DNA of 64,000 nt from Betaproteobacteria bacterium (GCA_016192065.1 JACPUX010000040.1:37115-101114), one strand, 5' to 3'; counted from the stretch's first letter, positions 8,353 through 18,073 are shown. Numbers and translations are program-made. The notes: generated from the sequence alone by a model not told the origin.

Positions 8353-11037
8353 ATGCGCGCCCCCGAACGGCCGCCCACCAGCAAGCCAGCGGCTTGCGCA
8401 GGACCGCCGAAAGGCGGGTCCGGCCAAGTGCCGGATGCGGCGAAGCCGCACAAAGGGGGCGCAAGCCAGCCACCGGAGCAGGCACAGCCCGCCCTGGTCG
8501 AGGCGGCGCTGGCCGCCGAATCAGGCGGGCGGACGGGCCACTTGGGGCCGGGGCTCACCCGCCTGGTGGCGGGCACGGCGGTACTGTGGTCATTGTTTCA
8601 ACTGTGGATTTCCTCGCCGCTGCCCTTTCTGGTCGGCGTCGGGGTCGTCAACGACACGATCCAGCGCTCGATCCACCTCGCCTTCGGAATTTTTCTCGCC
8701 TACCTTTGTTACCCGCGCGCCAAATCTTCGCCGCGCGATCGTGTTCCGCTTGCCGACTGGGCGCTGGCGCTTCTGGCCACAGGCTGCGCCGCGTACCTGG
8801 CAATGTTCTACACCGAGCTATCGGGACGCCCGGGGCTGCCGACCGCGCTCGACATCGGAGTCTTCGTGCTGGGCGTCGGCTGCCTGCTCGAAGCCACGCG
8901 GCGGGTGCTGGGTTGGCCGATGACGTTGATGGCGTTGGTCTTTCTCGCCTACATGTTCCTCGGCCCCTGGATGCCCGAGCTCATCGCCCACAAAGGCGCC
9001 TCGCTCTCGCGCGCCGCGTCGCATCAGTGGCTGTCCACCGAGGGAGTGTTCGGGGTGGCGCTGGGGGTCTCCACCAGTTTTGTCTTTCTGTATGTCTTGT
9101 TCGGCGCCATGCTCGACCGCGCCGGCGCGGGCAACTACCTCACCCGGGTGGCGTTCTCGCTGCTGGGCCACTTGCGCGGCGGGCCGGCCAAGGCGGCGGT
9201 GCTGTCCTCGGGCCTCAACGGCATCATTTCCGGCTCTTCGGTGGCCAACGTGCTCACTGGTGGCAACGTCACCATCATGCTCATGAAGCGCGTCGGCTAC
9301 ACCCCCGTGAAAGCAGGAGCGATCGAAGTCGCGTCGTCCTCGAATGGCCAGATCATGCCGCCGGTGATGGGCGCGGCGGCGTTCCTGATGGTCGAATACC
9401 TCAACCTGCCCTATAGCGAAATCATCCGCCACGCGTTTTTGCCGGCGGTACTGGCTTACCTCTCGCTGCTCTACATCGTGCACCTCGAAGCCCTGAAAGC
9501 CGGCATGCGCAGCCTGCCGCGCCCGTCTTCGCCCTGGCGTGAGCGGCTGGTGAATTGGGGCATCACCATCGCCAGTCTGCTCATTCTGGTTCGTGGCGGG
9601 CTCTGGCTCACCGAGTGGCTACCGGAACTGCTGGGCGAATCGGCTACAGCGGTGGCGGTGCTGCTGGTGGCCGGGGTCTTCCTGGCGCTGGTGTGGATGT
9701 CCGCACGCTACCCCGAAGAAGACCACGAACTGGCCCTTGAGGAAGCCACACACCTGCCGCCGGCACGCCCTACGGTCCTGGGCGGGCTCTATTTCGTGGT
9801 GCCGATCTGGGCGCTGATCTGGAACCTCATGGTGCTGGAACAATCGGCGGCGCTGGCCGCCTTTTGGGCCTGCGCCATCACCGCGGCGATGCTGCTGGTG
9901 CAGCGCCCCTTGGTGGCCTGGTTCCGCCACCGTCCGCTGGCCGGTACCTGGCGCCGCGGCGCCCGCGAACTGGTGGAGAGCCTGGAACACGGCGCGCGCA
10001 ACATGATCGGCATCGCCATCGCCACCGCCACCGCCGGCATTATCGTGGGCGCGGTGAGTCTCACCGGCATCGGCCAGGTACTCGCCAACGTCGTGGAAAC
10101 GCTGTCTTTCGGCTCGCTCGCCGCGGTACTGGTGCTCACCGCGCTGCTATCACTGGTGCTGGGCATGGGCCTGCCGACCACCGCCAACTACATCGTGGTC
10201 TCCACCCTGCTGGCGCCGGTGATCGTGACTCTGGCCGCCGGGCACGGCATGGAATTGCCGCTGATCGCGGTGCATCTGTTCGTTTTCTATTTCGGCATCA
10301 TGGCCGATTCCACGCCACCGGTAGCGCTGGCCGCCTACGCCGCGGCCGGGCTTTCGGGGGCGGACCCGCTGAAGACCGGCATCCAGGGGTTTATCTACGA
10401 ACTGCGCACCGCGATCCTGCCCTTCATGTTCGTCTTCAACACCGAGTTGCTACTGATCGGCGTGAGCAGCCCTTTACATTTGGCCTGGGTGGCGAGTACC
10501 GGGGTGGTCGCTTGCTTCGCTTTCGCCTCGGCCACCCAGGGCTGGGGCTGGGTTGAAAACCGCAAATGGGAAAGCGCGCTGCTGATCGTGGCGATGATTC
10601 TGCTTTTGCGCCCCGATGTATTGCGCGATCAGTTCCATCCGCCCTACACCCGGCACGCCGCCGACGCGGTGCCAAACCTCGCCAATCTGGCACCGCGCGA
10701 CCAACCCTTGCGCCTGCGGCTGCGCATCGACGAGGGCGCCGAAAGCAGCGAGCGCACCTTCGCCCTGAAGTTGCCCGCTGGCGCCAAGGGTGACGCGCTG
10801 GAGGCTCTGGGCCTCACGGTCGAGCCTGACGGCGAACTGCTCAAGGTCGTGGACGTAGCGATTGACAGCGTGGCCGAACGCTCCCGCATCGACATCGCCA
10901 AACGCAATTTCATCATCGGCCTCGAGACCCGTAATCCACAACCCTGGAAAGGCTGGTTTGCCTTGCCCGGCTTGCTGCTGGTGGGCGCGGTGGTGTGGAG
11001 TCAAAGGCGCCGCCTTGCACTTGCGTCAAGAGGCTAG
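8353..11037 (+). CDS. Fused TRAP transporter permease (DctQM type) with C-terminal DUF3394-like domain
   Basis: 894 residues. A long series of membrane segments runs from about residue 65 to 770 and includes the DctM signatures GGPAKAAVLSSGLNGIISGSS, NGQIMPPVMGAAAF, GLPTTANYIVV and STPPVALAAYAAAG. This is the single-chain permease that partners TAXI binding proteins. The last 130 residues (LRLRIDEGAESSERTFALKLP and onward, ending in a membrane anchor) match the C-terminal domain often found on these permeases. The first 60 residues are not membrane-like: residues 14-40 are Gly/Pro/Lys rich and encoded by two DNA hairpins (see findings). A later start is possible but no better start codon with a binding site was found. 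Confidence 0.9.
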   Translation: MRAPERPPTSKPAACAGPPKGGSGQVPDAAKPHKGGASQPPEQAQPALVEAALAAESGGRTGHLGPGLTRLVAGTAVLWSLFQLWISSPLPFLVGVGVVNDTIQRSIHLAFGIFLAYLCYPRAKSSPRDRVPLADWALALLATGCAAYLAMFYTELSGRPGLPTALDIGVFVLGVGCLLEATRRVLGWPMTLMALVFLAYMFLGPWMPELIAHKGASLSRAASHQWLSTEGVFGVALGVSTSFVFLYVLFGAMLDRAGAGNYLTRVAFSLLGHLRGGPAKAAVLSSGLNGIISGSSVANVLTGGNVTIMLMKRVGYTPVKAGAIEVASSSNGQIMPPVMGAAAFLMVEYLNLPYSEIIRHAFLPAVLAYLSLLYIVHLEALKAGMRSLPRPSSPWRERLVNWGITIASLLILVRGGLWLTEWLPELLGESATAVAVLLVAGVFLALVWMSARYPEEDHELALEEATHLPPARPTVLGGLYFVVPIWALIWNLMVLEQSAALAAFWACAITAAMLLVQRPLVAWFRHRPLAGTWRRGARELVESLEHGARNMIGIAIATATAGIIVGAVSLTGIGQVLANVVETLSFGSLAAVLVLTALLSLVLGMGLPTTANYIVVSTLLAPVIVTLAAGHGMELPLIAVHLFVFYFGIMADSTPPVALAAYAAAGLSGADPLKTGIQGFIYELRTAILPFMFVFNTELLLIGVSSPLHLAWVASTGVVACFAFASATQGWGWVENRKWESALLIVAMILLLRPDVLRDQFHPPYTRHAADAVPNLANLAPRDQPLRLRLRIDEGAESSERTFALKLPAGAKGDALEALGLTVEPDGELLKVVDVAIDSVAERSRIDIAKRNFIIGLETRNPQPWKGWFALPGLLLVGAVVWSQRRRLALASRG

Positions 11038-11109
11038 GGAAACCCTGGTCAAGACCGTGACGCCGACGCAGTCCGGCCCCGCTCGCCTGCTGCGCAGGGG
11101 TCGGTATTC

Positions 11110-11150
11110 AGTGCGTTGAATTTTCTTGACTCCGGCCTTCGCCGGAATGA
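11110..11150. repeat. Dispersed palindromic repeat (TCCGGC..GCCGGA type)
   Basis: CTCCGGCCTTCGCCGGAATG lies in the gap after the TRAP permease. The same style of GC-rich palindrome, flanked by short TGAC/GTC and ATCC/GTCC tracts, recurs near 30380, 47920, 55500, 55550 and 58650. Such extragenic repeats are common in Beta- and Gammaproteobacteria. All copies here are intergenic. Confidence 0.6.
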
Positions 11151-11216
11151 CGAATCCTGGATTGATCAGCGTCTCCTCGGCGCGGCGCCCCACGCGGCAG
11201 CTCGCCCGCGTGGGTT

Positions 11217-12794
11217 CTATTCGGCGTTTCCGGAGCGGTCGCGTTCACCCAGGGTGAAGAAAAAGCTCGCCCCTTCGCCAACCAGCGCAGTGGCCCAAAT
11301 CCTTCCGCCGTGACGATGGATGATGCGCGCCACCGTGGCCAGACCGATACCCGTCCCCGGAAACTCTTCCACGTGATGCAGTCTCTGGAACGCCTCGAAT
11401 AGACGTTCGCCGTATTGCATGTCGAAACCCACGCCATTGTCGCGGATGAAAAACGCGGGCCGCTCGCCGGTGGCGTCGCAGCCCAGTTCAATCCGCGCGT
11501 GGTCGCGCTTGCCGGTGTATTTCCAGGCGTTGCCCAGAAGGTTTTCCAGCACGATGCGCAGCAAGCCCTGGTCGCCCCAGGCCTGCATCCCCGGCGCAAT
11601 GCTCCAGGTCACTTGCCGGACCGGATCGCTCGCCTGCAACTCCTGCGCCACCAGCGCCCCCAGAGCACTGAGATCGACGTGTGCCGGGTTCATGGCGCGC
11701 TGGCTGATCTGCGACAGGCGCAACAGGTCATCGATCAGCGAACCCATGCGCTCGACGCCGTTTCTTATGCGCTCGAGATAATGTTTGCCCTGTGCGCTGA
11801 GCCCTTGTTCCAACTCGCGGTCCAGTAGGTGCGAGAAGCCGTGAACGGCACGCAGCGGCGCGCGCAAGTCGTGGGACACTGAATAGGTGAACGCCGCCAA
11901 CTCACGATTGGCCGACTCCAGTTCGGCGGTCCGCTCCTCGACCCGCTGCTCCAGTTCCAGATTGAGGCGGTTGATCTCGGCCTCGGCCTCGCGCCGTGCC
12001 GCGATGTCGGTCTGTAAGTCCCGGTTGGCGATGCTGAGGTCCGCGTAGGCGTGTTCCAGGCGGGTTTGCAAGCTCGCGAAGGCATGCACCAAATGATCGA
12101 GCTCATCGGGCACCTCGCGCGGCGTGCGCGCCAGCTTCGGTGGACCGGCCGGAGCGCGGATATCGAAATCGGCGAAGTAGCGCGCCAAACCACCGAGGTG
12201 CCGTGTCACCACCTGATGCACGATGAACAGAATGAAGAACGAGACCAGGAAGGTCTTGATCCCCTGGCTGGCCAGGATGATCAGCGCGCGCTCGGTGAGG
12301 CGCTGATAGACGCCCTCAAGCGTTGCCGCCACGCGTAATTCGCCGAGCAGGCGGCGCTCGCCACGATCCTCATAGCTGATGGGCACGGTGCGCAAATATA
12401 CGGCCTGGGTCTCGATGCGGCCACTTTGCACGGTGAGCGCGCCCTGGGCACCTTGCACCTCGGCGCCGAGAATGTCCGGCAAGCGGGTGATGCCCTCGAT
12501 CTGCAATTGGAGCTGCTCCCGATCGAGCTTCCACAGGCTGCCCGCCAGCGAGGGAAGGTAACCGTGTTCGATTTCCGCCAACCTCGCTTCGATGCCATCC
12601 ACATCGCGCCGATAGTCGAGGTAGAGTTGCAGCGAAGTCAGAAGCAGCGTGACCAGCGAGCTGGCCACGAGAATCCACACCAGCAGGCGGCGCCCGATCT
12701 GCGCTCGCCAGAGCCATCGCGGCGCATGATCCGGCGCCGGTTCGGGGACCGGCGCTGCTGGACCGGGGCGCGCCCCGGGCTCAAGCTCGCGCAT
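11217..12794 (-). CDS. Membrane sensor histidine kinase with periplasmic domain
   Basis: 525 residues from the ATG at 12794; an open frame runs further upstream but its extra 101 residues look non-coding. Order: Pro/Ala-rich cytoplasmic tail (1-33), membrane segment 36-59, periplasmic domain 60-168, membrane segment 170-196, linker and coiled coil 235-300, HisKA with H308 in YSVSHDLRAPLR, and ATPase with N box ENLLGNAWKYT, DNGVGF and GTGIGLATV. The kinase core is of the phytochrome-like type (GFSHLL, YLERIRNGVERMGSLIDDLLRLS) and strongly resembles that of the kinase at 14118-16571. No response regulator is adjacent. It is divergent from an amino-acid-type binding protein, which may feed its signal. 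Confidence 0.85.
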   Translation of the reverse strand: MRELEPGARPGPAAPVPEPAPDHAPRWLWRAQIGRRLLVWILVASSLVTLLLTSLQLYLDYRRDVDGIEARLAEIEHGYLPSLAGSLWKLDREQLQLQIEGITRLPDILGAEVQGAQGALTVQSGRIETQAVYLRTVPISYEDRGERRLLGELRVAATLEGVYQRLTERALIILASQGIKTFLVSFFILFIVHQVVTRHLGGLARYFADFDIRAPAGPPKLARTPREVPDELDHLVHAFASLQTRLEHAYADLSIANRDLQTDIAARREAEAEINRLNLELEQRVEERTAELESANRELAAFTYSVSHDLRAPLRAVHGFSHLLDRELEQGLSAQGKHYLERIRNGVERMGSLIDDLLRLSQISQRAMNPAHVDLSALGALVAQELQASDPVRQVTWSIAPGMQAWGDQGLLRIVLENLLGNAWKYTGKRDHARIELGCDATGERPAFFIRDNGVGFDMQYGERLFEAFQRLHHVEEFPGTGIGLATVARIIHRHGGRIWATALVGEGASFFFTLGERDRSGNAE

Positions 12795-13190
12795 CGGACC
12801 ACTCTCCACGGGCGCACTGGAGGCGCGTACGAAGTCGCCCCGCCGGGGAAGAACGACTCCAACTGAGCGATGCACGCGCCAGCACAGGCATTGAAGCAGG
12901 TCCCCCAGGGTCTTGAGCGCCCCGATCCGTCGGCGGGCTGCCGCAGGGGCGGGTACGCGATGTCGCCCACACAGCCTAGACAATCGCCCCCCCGAGGTCA
13001 AGGCTGCGGGCCCCCGGTCAAGGTCCACGCGCACGGGAGACGGCTCAACCTGGGGCAGATCGATTCGCCCAGCGTTGCGCCGGGACCTCGCCGGCACGCA
13101 CGGTGTGAATTGACACTTCCTCGCCGACGGCGCGTAGAATGTTTAGCGCCGCTGCCCTCCGACCCGCGGCAAAACCCAGTCGGTGGCCCA
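12795..13190. other. Divergent intergenic region between kinase and binding-protein genes
   Basis: 396 bases without a convincing gene, G+C rich. The right part contains the putative promoter for the binding protein (13110-13140). Nothing else was recognised. The frames open through it lack start signals and plausible protein sequence. Confidence 0.4.
13110..13140 (+). promoter_or_regulatory. Putative sigma-70 promoter for the periplasmic binding protein
   Basis: TTGACA at 13110-13115 and TAGAAT at 13135-13140, spaced by 19 bases. The spacing is long, but both boxes fit well. A transcript starting near 13147 would include the GTG start at 13191, which supports that start choice. Confidence 0.45.
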
Positions 13191-14063
13191 GTGAAAGCAG
13201 CCGGGCAACCGGCCCGGGACCGAACCGGTTCACCTTGCGGGAGTCCGATCATCCCCAGCACCGGTAAGAGCCTTCTGGTTACCTGTCTCGCCAGCCTGCT
13301 GTCACTCCTGGGTCCGCTGTGGCCCACCGCCGCCGCCGCTCAGGCACCGCCCTGCACGCAACTGGTGGCGTCCGGAAATCCCGAGTACCCACCCTACCTG
13401 TGGCGCGACGCCAACGATGAAAAAGTCCTGGTCGGCGCGGCCGCGGAGATGATGCACCGTCTCGGCGAGGAGATCGGCATCCCCATCGCCGTTCACTACG
13501 CCGGCCCCTGGGGGCGCGTGCAAGAGGAAGTGCGCCAAGGCAAGGTAGATCTGATCGCCGGTGCTTTCTTCACCCTGCCGCGCCTCGAATACATGGACTA
13601 CTTTCAACCGCCACTGCACAGCACCCGCACGGTGATCTGGACGCAAGCGGCGCGACCCTTCGACTACCGCAAATGGGCAGATCTACGCGGTAAGAATGGC
13701 GTCACCGTGATCAACAACAGTTTCGGCGAAGCCTTCGACCGCTACGCGGAAAAGAACCTGCGCATCGACAAGGTGGCCACACTCGAAAGCGCCTTGAAGA
13801 TGCTCTCGCTGGCGCGCGCCGACTACCTGATCTACGAAGAGGCCCCAGGTGAAGCCTTCGCCGCCAAACTCGGCATCAAGGGCCTGCGCGCGGGCAAGAC
13901 GGCGATCAGCAGCGAAGATTTGCACCTCACCCTGGCGCACCAGTCCAAATGCAACACCGGCGCCCTGCGGGGCCGCATCACCCAGGCCTTGTACAAGTTT
14001 CAGAAAGAAGGCCTGATGGACAAACTGGTTGAAGCCGCGGTCAGGCGGTGGAGCGGAAAGTAA
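13191..14063 (+). CDS. Periplasmic amino-acid-type solute-binding protein (SBP family 3)
   Basis: 290 residues from the GTG at 13191. There is no ATG between the upstream region and the signal sequence, and the GTG is the first usable codon before a hydrophobic stretch (about residues 28-48, ending AAAAQA). The mature part resembles family 3 binding proteins: GNPEYPPYLWRD, LVGAAAEMMHRLGEEIGI, GPWGRVQEEVRQGKVDLIAGAFFT, LRGKNGVTVINNSFGEAFD, ALKMLSLARADYLIYE, and a final helix FQKEGLMDKLVEAAVRRW. There are no ABC permease or ATPase genes nearby. It lies between two sensor kinases, so it may be a sensory receptor rather than a transport subunit. Confidence 0.75.
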   Translation: MKAAGQPARDRTGSPCGSPIIPSTGKSLLVTCLASLLSLLGPLWPTAAAAQAPPCTQLVASGNPEYPPYLWRDANDEKVLVGAAAEMMHRLGEEIGIPIAVHYAGPWGRVQEEVRQGKVDLIAGAFFTLPRLEYMDYFQPPLHSTRTVIWTQAARPFDYRKWADLRGKNGVTVINNSFGEAFDRYAEKNLRIDKVATLESALKMLSLARADYLIYEEAPGEAFAAKLGIKGLRAGKTAISSEDLHLTLAHQSKCNTGALRGRITQALYKFQKEGLMDKLVEAAVRRWSGK

Positions 14064-14117
14064 GGTGGCTGACGGCTGCCGCCAGTAGTGGAGCGCAAAG
14101 CGGTGAAGGGGCGCAAC

Positions 14118-16571
14118 TCAGCCCAAGGTGAAGTGAACGGTGGTCGCCACGCCCGGCTTCGATTCGGCCCAGACTTGGCCGCCATGCCGGCGCACGATCC
14201 GCGCCACGGTGGCCAGGCCGATGCCGTTGCCCTCGAAATCATCGGGTTTGTGAAGGCGCTGGAACGGAGCGAAGAGGCGATCGACAAACTGTTCATCAAA
14301 CCCGACGCCGTTGTCCCGCACATGGAAGACGGTTTTCCCGTCGACGGCGGCACAGCCGAAAGCGATCGTGGGCGCGGCACAACGCGCGGAGTACTTCCAG
14401 GAGTTCTCCAAGAGGTTTTGCAGCAACAGCTTCAGAAGCTGCGGATCGCCGTCCACTACGCATCCGGGCGCGATCTCGGTCAACGGCCTCGGGCCTGAAT
14501 TGGCCTGGCCCATTTCTTCGACCAACTCGGCCGCCAGTGCGCTTAGATCAACTCGCTCGCGCCGCATCTCCTGGCGCGTGACCCGCGAAAGCTCGAGGAT
14601 ATCGTCGATCAGCGCGCCCATGCGCTGCGCCGCGCCGCGCACCCGAGCCAGGTAGTCGCGGCCTTGGGCGTCGAGCTGGTCGCGGTAGCGCTCGAGCAAC
14701 AGATGACTGAAACCATCGATACCGCGCAAGGGCGAGCGCAAATCGTGGGAAATCGAATAGGCGAAGGATTCCAGTTCGCGATTCGCCGCCGTGAGTTCTG
14801 CGGTGCGCGCTTGCACGCGCTTTTCCAGCTCCGCGTTGAAGCGTTTGACTTCCTCGCGAGCTTGCTCCTGGGGGCTGATATCCTGCGAGGTGCCAAGCAC
14901 CCGCAGTAGTTTTCCAGAGGCGTCGCGAGAGATCTCCCAGCGCGAGTGGAGGGTCTTGATTCGGCCCCCGGTCAGGACGATGCGATGTTGGTGCTCGTTG
15001 GCCCCAACAGGGCCGCCCGCCTGGTTCAGGAGCACGGTTGCCAGAGGTTCCGCGTCATCGGGATGGGCGCGATCGAGCATTTCCTCCAGCGTCCCGGCAC
15101 AAGTGCGCGGATCACGTTCATAGATTCGGCACAGCTCCTCGGACCAAGTCATGGTTCCGCTGGCAAGCTCCAGAACCCAGCTTCCGACATGGCCGATGCG
15201 CTGCGCCTCGGCCAGTCCGGCCCGGCTTTCCCGCAGCGCCAGCTCCGCCCGCTTGCGCTCCGTCTCATCGATGGCCAACACCAAGGCGCAGGCCTCGCCC
15301 TTGAGCTGGATTACCTCCGCGCAGAGCCGCACTTGCAGTTCCTCGCCCCGCTGGTTGCGTTGCGTCGCTTCGTAGTTCGCCATCCGACCCGCTCGCAACA
15401 GCCGCTCCATCCAGGCACCGCGATCATCCGGGTGCAGCCAATGGCCAACTTCCACCGAACTGCGCCCCAGGCATTCTTCCCGCGTCCAGCCATAGATCTC
15501 GGTGAAGGCGTCGTTCAGGTCGAGAAAGCACCCGTCGCTCAAGCGCGTGACGGCGATGGCGATGGGGCTCGCCCGAAACACCTTTTGAAATTTTTCCTCG
15601 GAGCTGCGCAGAGCCTCGTCCGCCGCTTTGCGCGCGGTAATATCCTCGGCGGTGGCGATCACTACCTCCTTGCCAAACCAGGTACCACGCACCAGGCGCA
15701 CATCCTTGGGAAAACGCTCGCCGCTGGCGCGCAGGCCCCAAAACTCGAACCGCTGCGGCTCGCCGGCGAGCGCGAGCTCGACCAGGGCGCTGATCTTGCC
15801 CAAATCGTTCATACCTGGTGCGGAGATGAATTCCGGGCTGCGGCCGATAAAGGTCTCGCGCGGATGGCCGTACATGCGCACCGCTCCGTCGTTAACATCC
15901 AGGAAGCGGCCATCGCAATCCTGAATGTAGATGGCTTCGCGCACGGTGTTGAACAGATCGTGATAGCTGGCCTCGCTACGCTCCAGGGCGGAGACCTGCG
16001 CGCCAAGTTCACCGCCGAGGCGCCGCACTTCGTGCAAGCGGAATTGGTAGCCGCCGACCACCCGCCTGACGATCACGGTCATGAAAATGATCGCGCCCGA
16101 TTGGATCACCAAATGAAGTAGTGAACGATTGCTGACCGCCCCAATCAACCCCATCACCTCGGCCAGCGCGAGTCCGAGGCAGGCCAGCACCGAGGCGCCG
16201 CCGAATGCATAGGCGGCGCGCAGCCCCAGCAACCAGCCGGCCATCAGGATGATCAGGGGATAAAGATAGAGCGCTGGCGCCCTCACGCCGCCGGTGATCA
16301 CCGCCATGAGGGTGACTTCCGCCCACACGCCCAAGCCCAGGGCCAGGAGCCCGGTGCGAATTTTGCGCTGGCGTTGGCAATACAGCGCGAAGCCAGCCAC
16401 CAGCAGCAGCACCACCGGCCCGGCGGTGCGGGCGAGCTGTTCGGGAAGGGCAAGCCGCAGAATCACCAAGTATACGAGGCTGCCCGCGGCAAGCGCCAAC
16501 GCCGCCATCACCAGAAAGGCTTTGGCGTGCTCTTCCGCGATCCGGTCATCACTGTGCGTCGCATTTAGCAT
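14118..16571 (-). CDS. Multi-PAS sensor histidine kinase
   Basis: 817 residues. Five or six membrane segments occupy residues about 17-170 in a MASE-like sensory module. Three PAS domains follow (about 200-315, 325-445 and 455-570), then a coiled coil, a HisKA box with H609 in YSISHDLRSPLRG, and an ATPase domain with N box NLLENSWKYS, DNGVGF and GNGIGLATV. The kinase core closely parallels that of 11217-12794, suggesting duplication. The gene is convergent with the binding-protein gene, 54 bases from its end. No response regulator is nearby, so the output partner is elsewhere on the chromosome. Confidence 0.88.
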   Translation of the reverse strand: MLNATHSDDRIAEEHAKAFLVMAALALAAGSLVYLVILRLALPEQLARTAGPVVLLLVAGFALYCQRQRKIRTGLLALGLGVWAEVTLMAVITGGVRAPALYLYPLIILMAGWLLGLRAAYAFGGASVLACLGLALAEVMGLIGAVSNRSLLHLVIQSGAIIFMTVIVRRVVGGYQFRLHEVRRLGGELGAQVSALERSEASYHDLFNTVREAIYIQDCDGRFLDVNDGAVRMYGHPRETFIGRSPEFISAPGMNDLGKISALVELALAGEPQRFEFWGLRASGERFPKDVRLVRGTWFGKEVVIATAEDITARKAADEALRSSEEKFQKVFRASPIAIAVTRLSDGCFLDLNDAFTEIYGWTREECLGRSSVEVGHWLHPDDRGAWMERLLRAGRMANYEATQRNQRGEELQVRLCAEVIQLKGEACALVLAIDETERKRAELALRESRAGLAEAQRIGHVGSWVLELASGTMTWSEELCRIYERDPRTCAGTLEEMLDRAHPDDAEPLATVLLNQAGGPVGANEHQHRIVLTGGRIKTLHSRWEISRDASGKLLRVLGTSQDISPQEQAREEVKRFNAELEKRVQARTAELTAANRELESFAYSISHDLRSPLRGIDGFSHLLLERYRDQLDAQGRDYLARVRGAAQRMGALIDDILELSRVTRQEMRRERVDLSALAAELVEEMGQANSGPRPLTEIAPGCVVDGDPQLLKLLLQNLLENSWKYSARCAAPTIAFGCAAVDGKTVFHVRDNGVGFDEQFVDRLFAPFQRLHKPDDFEGNGIGLATVARIVRRHGGQVWAESKPGVATTVHFTLG

Positions 16572-16634
16572 GATGCTCCGTCATCCCCCTGGAAACGCTG
16601 ACTCAAGCGGTCCAGCTGGCGAAGACCGGTGTCC

Positions 16635-17690
16635 TCACCTCTGCCCGTACTCGTTCACTTGCCGCGTCGCCAGCTCGGAGACGCGGATCCAATCGCCCTT
16701 GAGGGTGGTCGTGCGGTCCTGGGTGACGATCCAGTCGTAGCCGCTTTTTCCCTTGAGCAAGACCACGCCGTCCCCGCCCTGGGACTTCATTTCCGCTTTG
16801 CTGGCGGCACGCCATTGGCCTTGCGTCGACTCGGCGGTGGCGCTCTTCCAGACATAGCCGCCGTTGGCGGCAAGGCTGAGCGTGCCCAGGCCGGAGACGC
16901 CGAGCTCACCTTTGCGGTAGATCCAATCGCCCCGCTGCACGTACACCGCCGGCGCGACTTTGCCGAGCTTCCAGGTGCCTATCAGCCAAGCCTGCCGCGT
17001 GGGCGGGCCGTAATTCTCACGCAAGGGAAAACCGAGCTCGCTGGTGTTGGCACCCATGCGGCTGAGCGCGTTGTAGAACTCCGAGGGCGTGGCCTCATAG
17101 ACAAAATCGAGCCCGCGCGCCTTGATCAGTTCCGCGAGTTCGAGCTTGATGGCATCGCGGCGCGGGTTCTGAAACGGCTGCTCACCCATGCGTGTCCTGA
17201 GGAACGCCAGAATCTGCGCTTGCGACATCAGGCCCGCACCCGGTACGACAGCGGCCAGCGGCGTCGCCGGAGCGCTCGCGGCAGCCGGTTTAGGCTCGCT
17301 CGCCGATCCCGCTGGGCCGGGCGAAATCACGGCACCGGCGGCGACCGGCGGCTGGGCACGGCCAGTTCCGGATGCTGCCGCCGCGCCGGGCATTGGGGCG
17401 ACCGCCCTGCTGCCCAAGGGGCGAAGGTCCGACCACGCGGCGGCACGCCGATTGCCTTCTTTGCTGAACTCGTTGGGCTTCTGCCGAATGATGGGCTGGG
17501 TGCCGCCGGGCGTAGCGCCGATGAAGGTGACTTCTTCCCATTTCTCCGGATAGCCCGAAACTCTCAGTTCGACGAGTTCGCCGGGGCGGTAGTTCTGCGC
17601 CTGCGGGCTCGACACGGCCAGGAAGGCAAGCACGAAACCCAGGGCAGGCCGCAGCCGTGAAGGCGGGCCAGGTTCAAGTGTTCCACTCAT
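16635..17690 (-). CDS. Secreted protein of unknown function with Ala/Pro-rich middle
   Basis: 351 residues. The start is the ATG at 17690, which has GGAGGAG upstream; the frame stays open further but without coding character. A signal peptide ends near SPQAQ (about residue 32). A short domain follows (GELVELRVSGYPEKWEEVTFIG), then an Ala/Pro/Gly-rich linker (about 85-165), a helical region, and a C-terminal beta-rich part. There, two similar units appear in the pattern GDWIYRKGE..YVWKS and YDWIVTQ..GDWIRVSEL. I do not recognise the family. It lies downstream of FmdB on the same strand with a 158-base gap and may be expressed separately. Confidence 0.65.
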   Translation of the reverse strand: MSGTLEPGPPSRLRPALGFVLAFLAVSSPQAQNYRPGELVELRVSGYPEKWEEVTFIGATPGGTQPIIRQKPNEFSKEGNRRAAAWSDLRPLGSRAVAPMPGAAAASGTGRAQPPVAAGAVISPGPAGSASEPKPAAASAPATPLAAVVPGAGLMSQAQILAFLRTRMGEQPFQNPRRDAIKLELAELIKARGLDFVYEATPSEFYNALSRMGANTSELGFPLRENYGPPTRQAWLIGTWKLGKVAPAVYVQRGDWIYRKGELGVSGLGTLSLAANGGYVWKSATAESTQGQWRAASKAEMKSQGGDGVVLLKGKSGYDWIVTQDRTTTLKGDWIRVSELATRQVNEYGQR

Positions 17691-17848
17691 GCTTTCGCTC
17701 CTCCGGTTGGTTCGCTTCGTGGCCCACGATGGCGCCAAGCGCTGCCTTCCTTCTCGCCCCCAGGCACACGCGGTGACGCGTCGGCGCCAAGGCGTCGGGG
17801 CCAGCCCGCGCAAGCCGAGGAAGGCGCGGCGGATCGAGCCGCCAACGC

Positions 17849-18073
17849 TCAGTCGCCGTACGGACAGCCGCCATGCGTCCCGGGGTTCGCACAACCACCG
17901 CAAGGCGGCGCGGGCGGGGCCGCGGAAGCAACGCTGATGGCGGCGAATGCCGAGAGCTTCTTGGTCAGGTCCTGGCCATGACAGGCCGGGCACTCCGGCG
18001 CCGGTGCCGAAGCACGCACCAGGGTTTCAAATTCTTCGCCGCAACCGCGGCATAGGTATTCGTAAATCGGCAT
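17849..18073 (-). CDS. FmdB-family zinc ribbon protein
   Basis: 74 residues. It begins MPIYEYLCRGCGEEFETL and has two knuckles, C8-x2-C11 and C-P-A-C near residues 28-31, the signature of FmdB-type regulatory zinc ribbons. The C terminus has three more Cys (PPCGGCANPGTHGGCPYGD), a common tail in proteobacterial members. The family was named for a proposed regulator of formamidase, but its general role is not established. The protein is small, cytosolic and probably binds zinc. Confidence 0.9.
   Translation of the reverse strand: MPIYEYLCRGCGEEFETLVRASAPAPECPACHGQDLTKKLSAFAAISVASAAPPAPPCGGCANPGTHGGCPYGD

Noticed and set aside
12870..13190. N-terminal extension of the binding protein back to the ATG at 12870
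   Set aside because: The extra 107 residues are Arg/Pro/Gly-rich, upstream of the promoter-like TTGACA/TAGAAT, and would bury the signal peptide.
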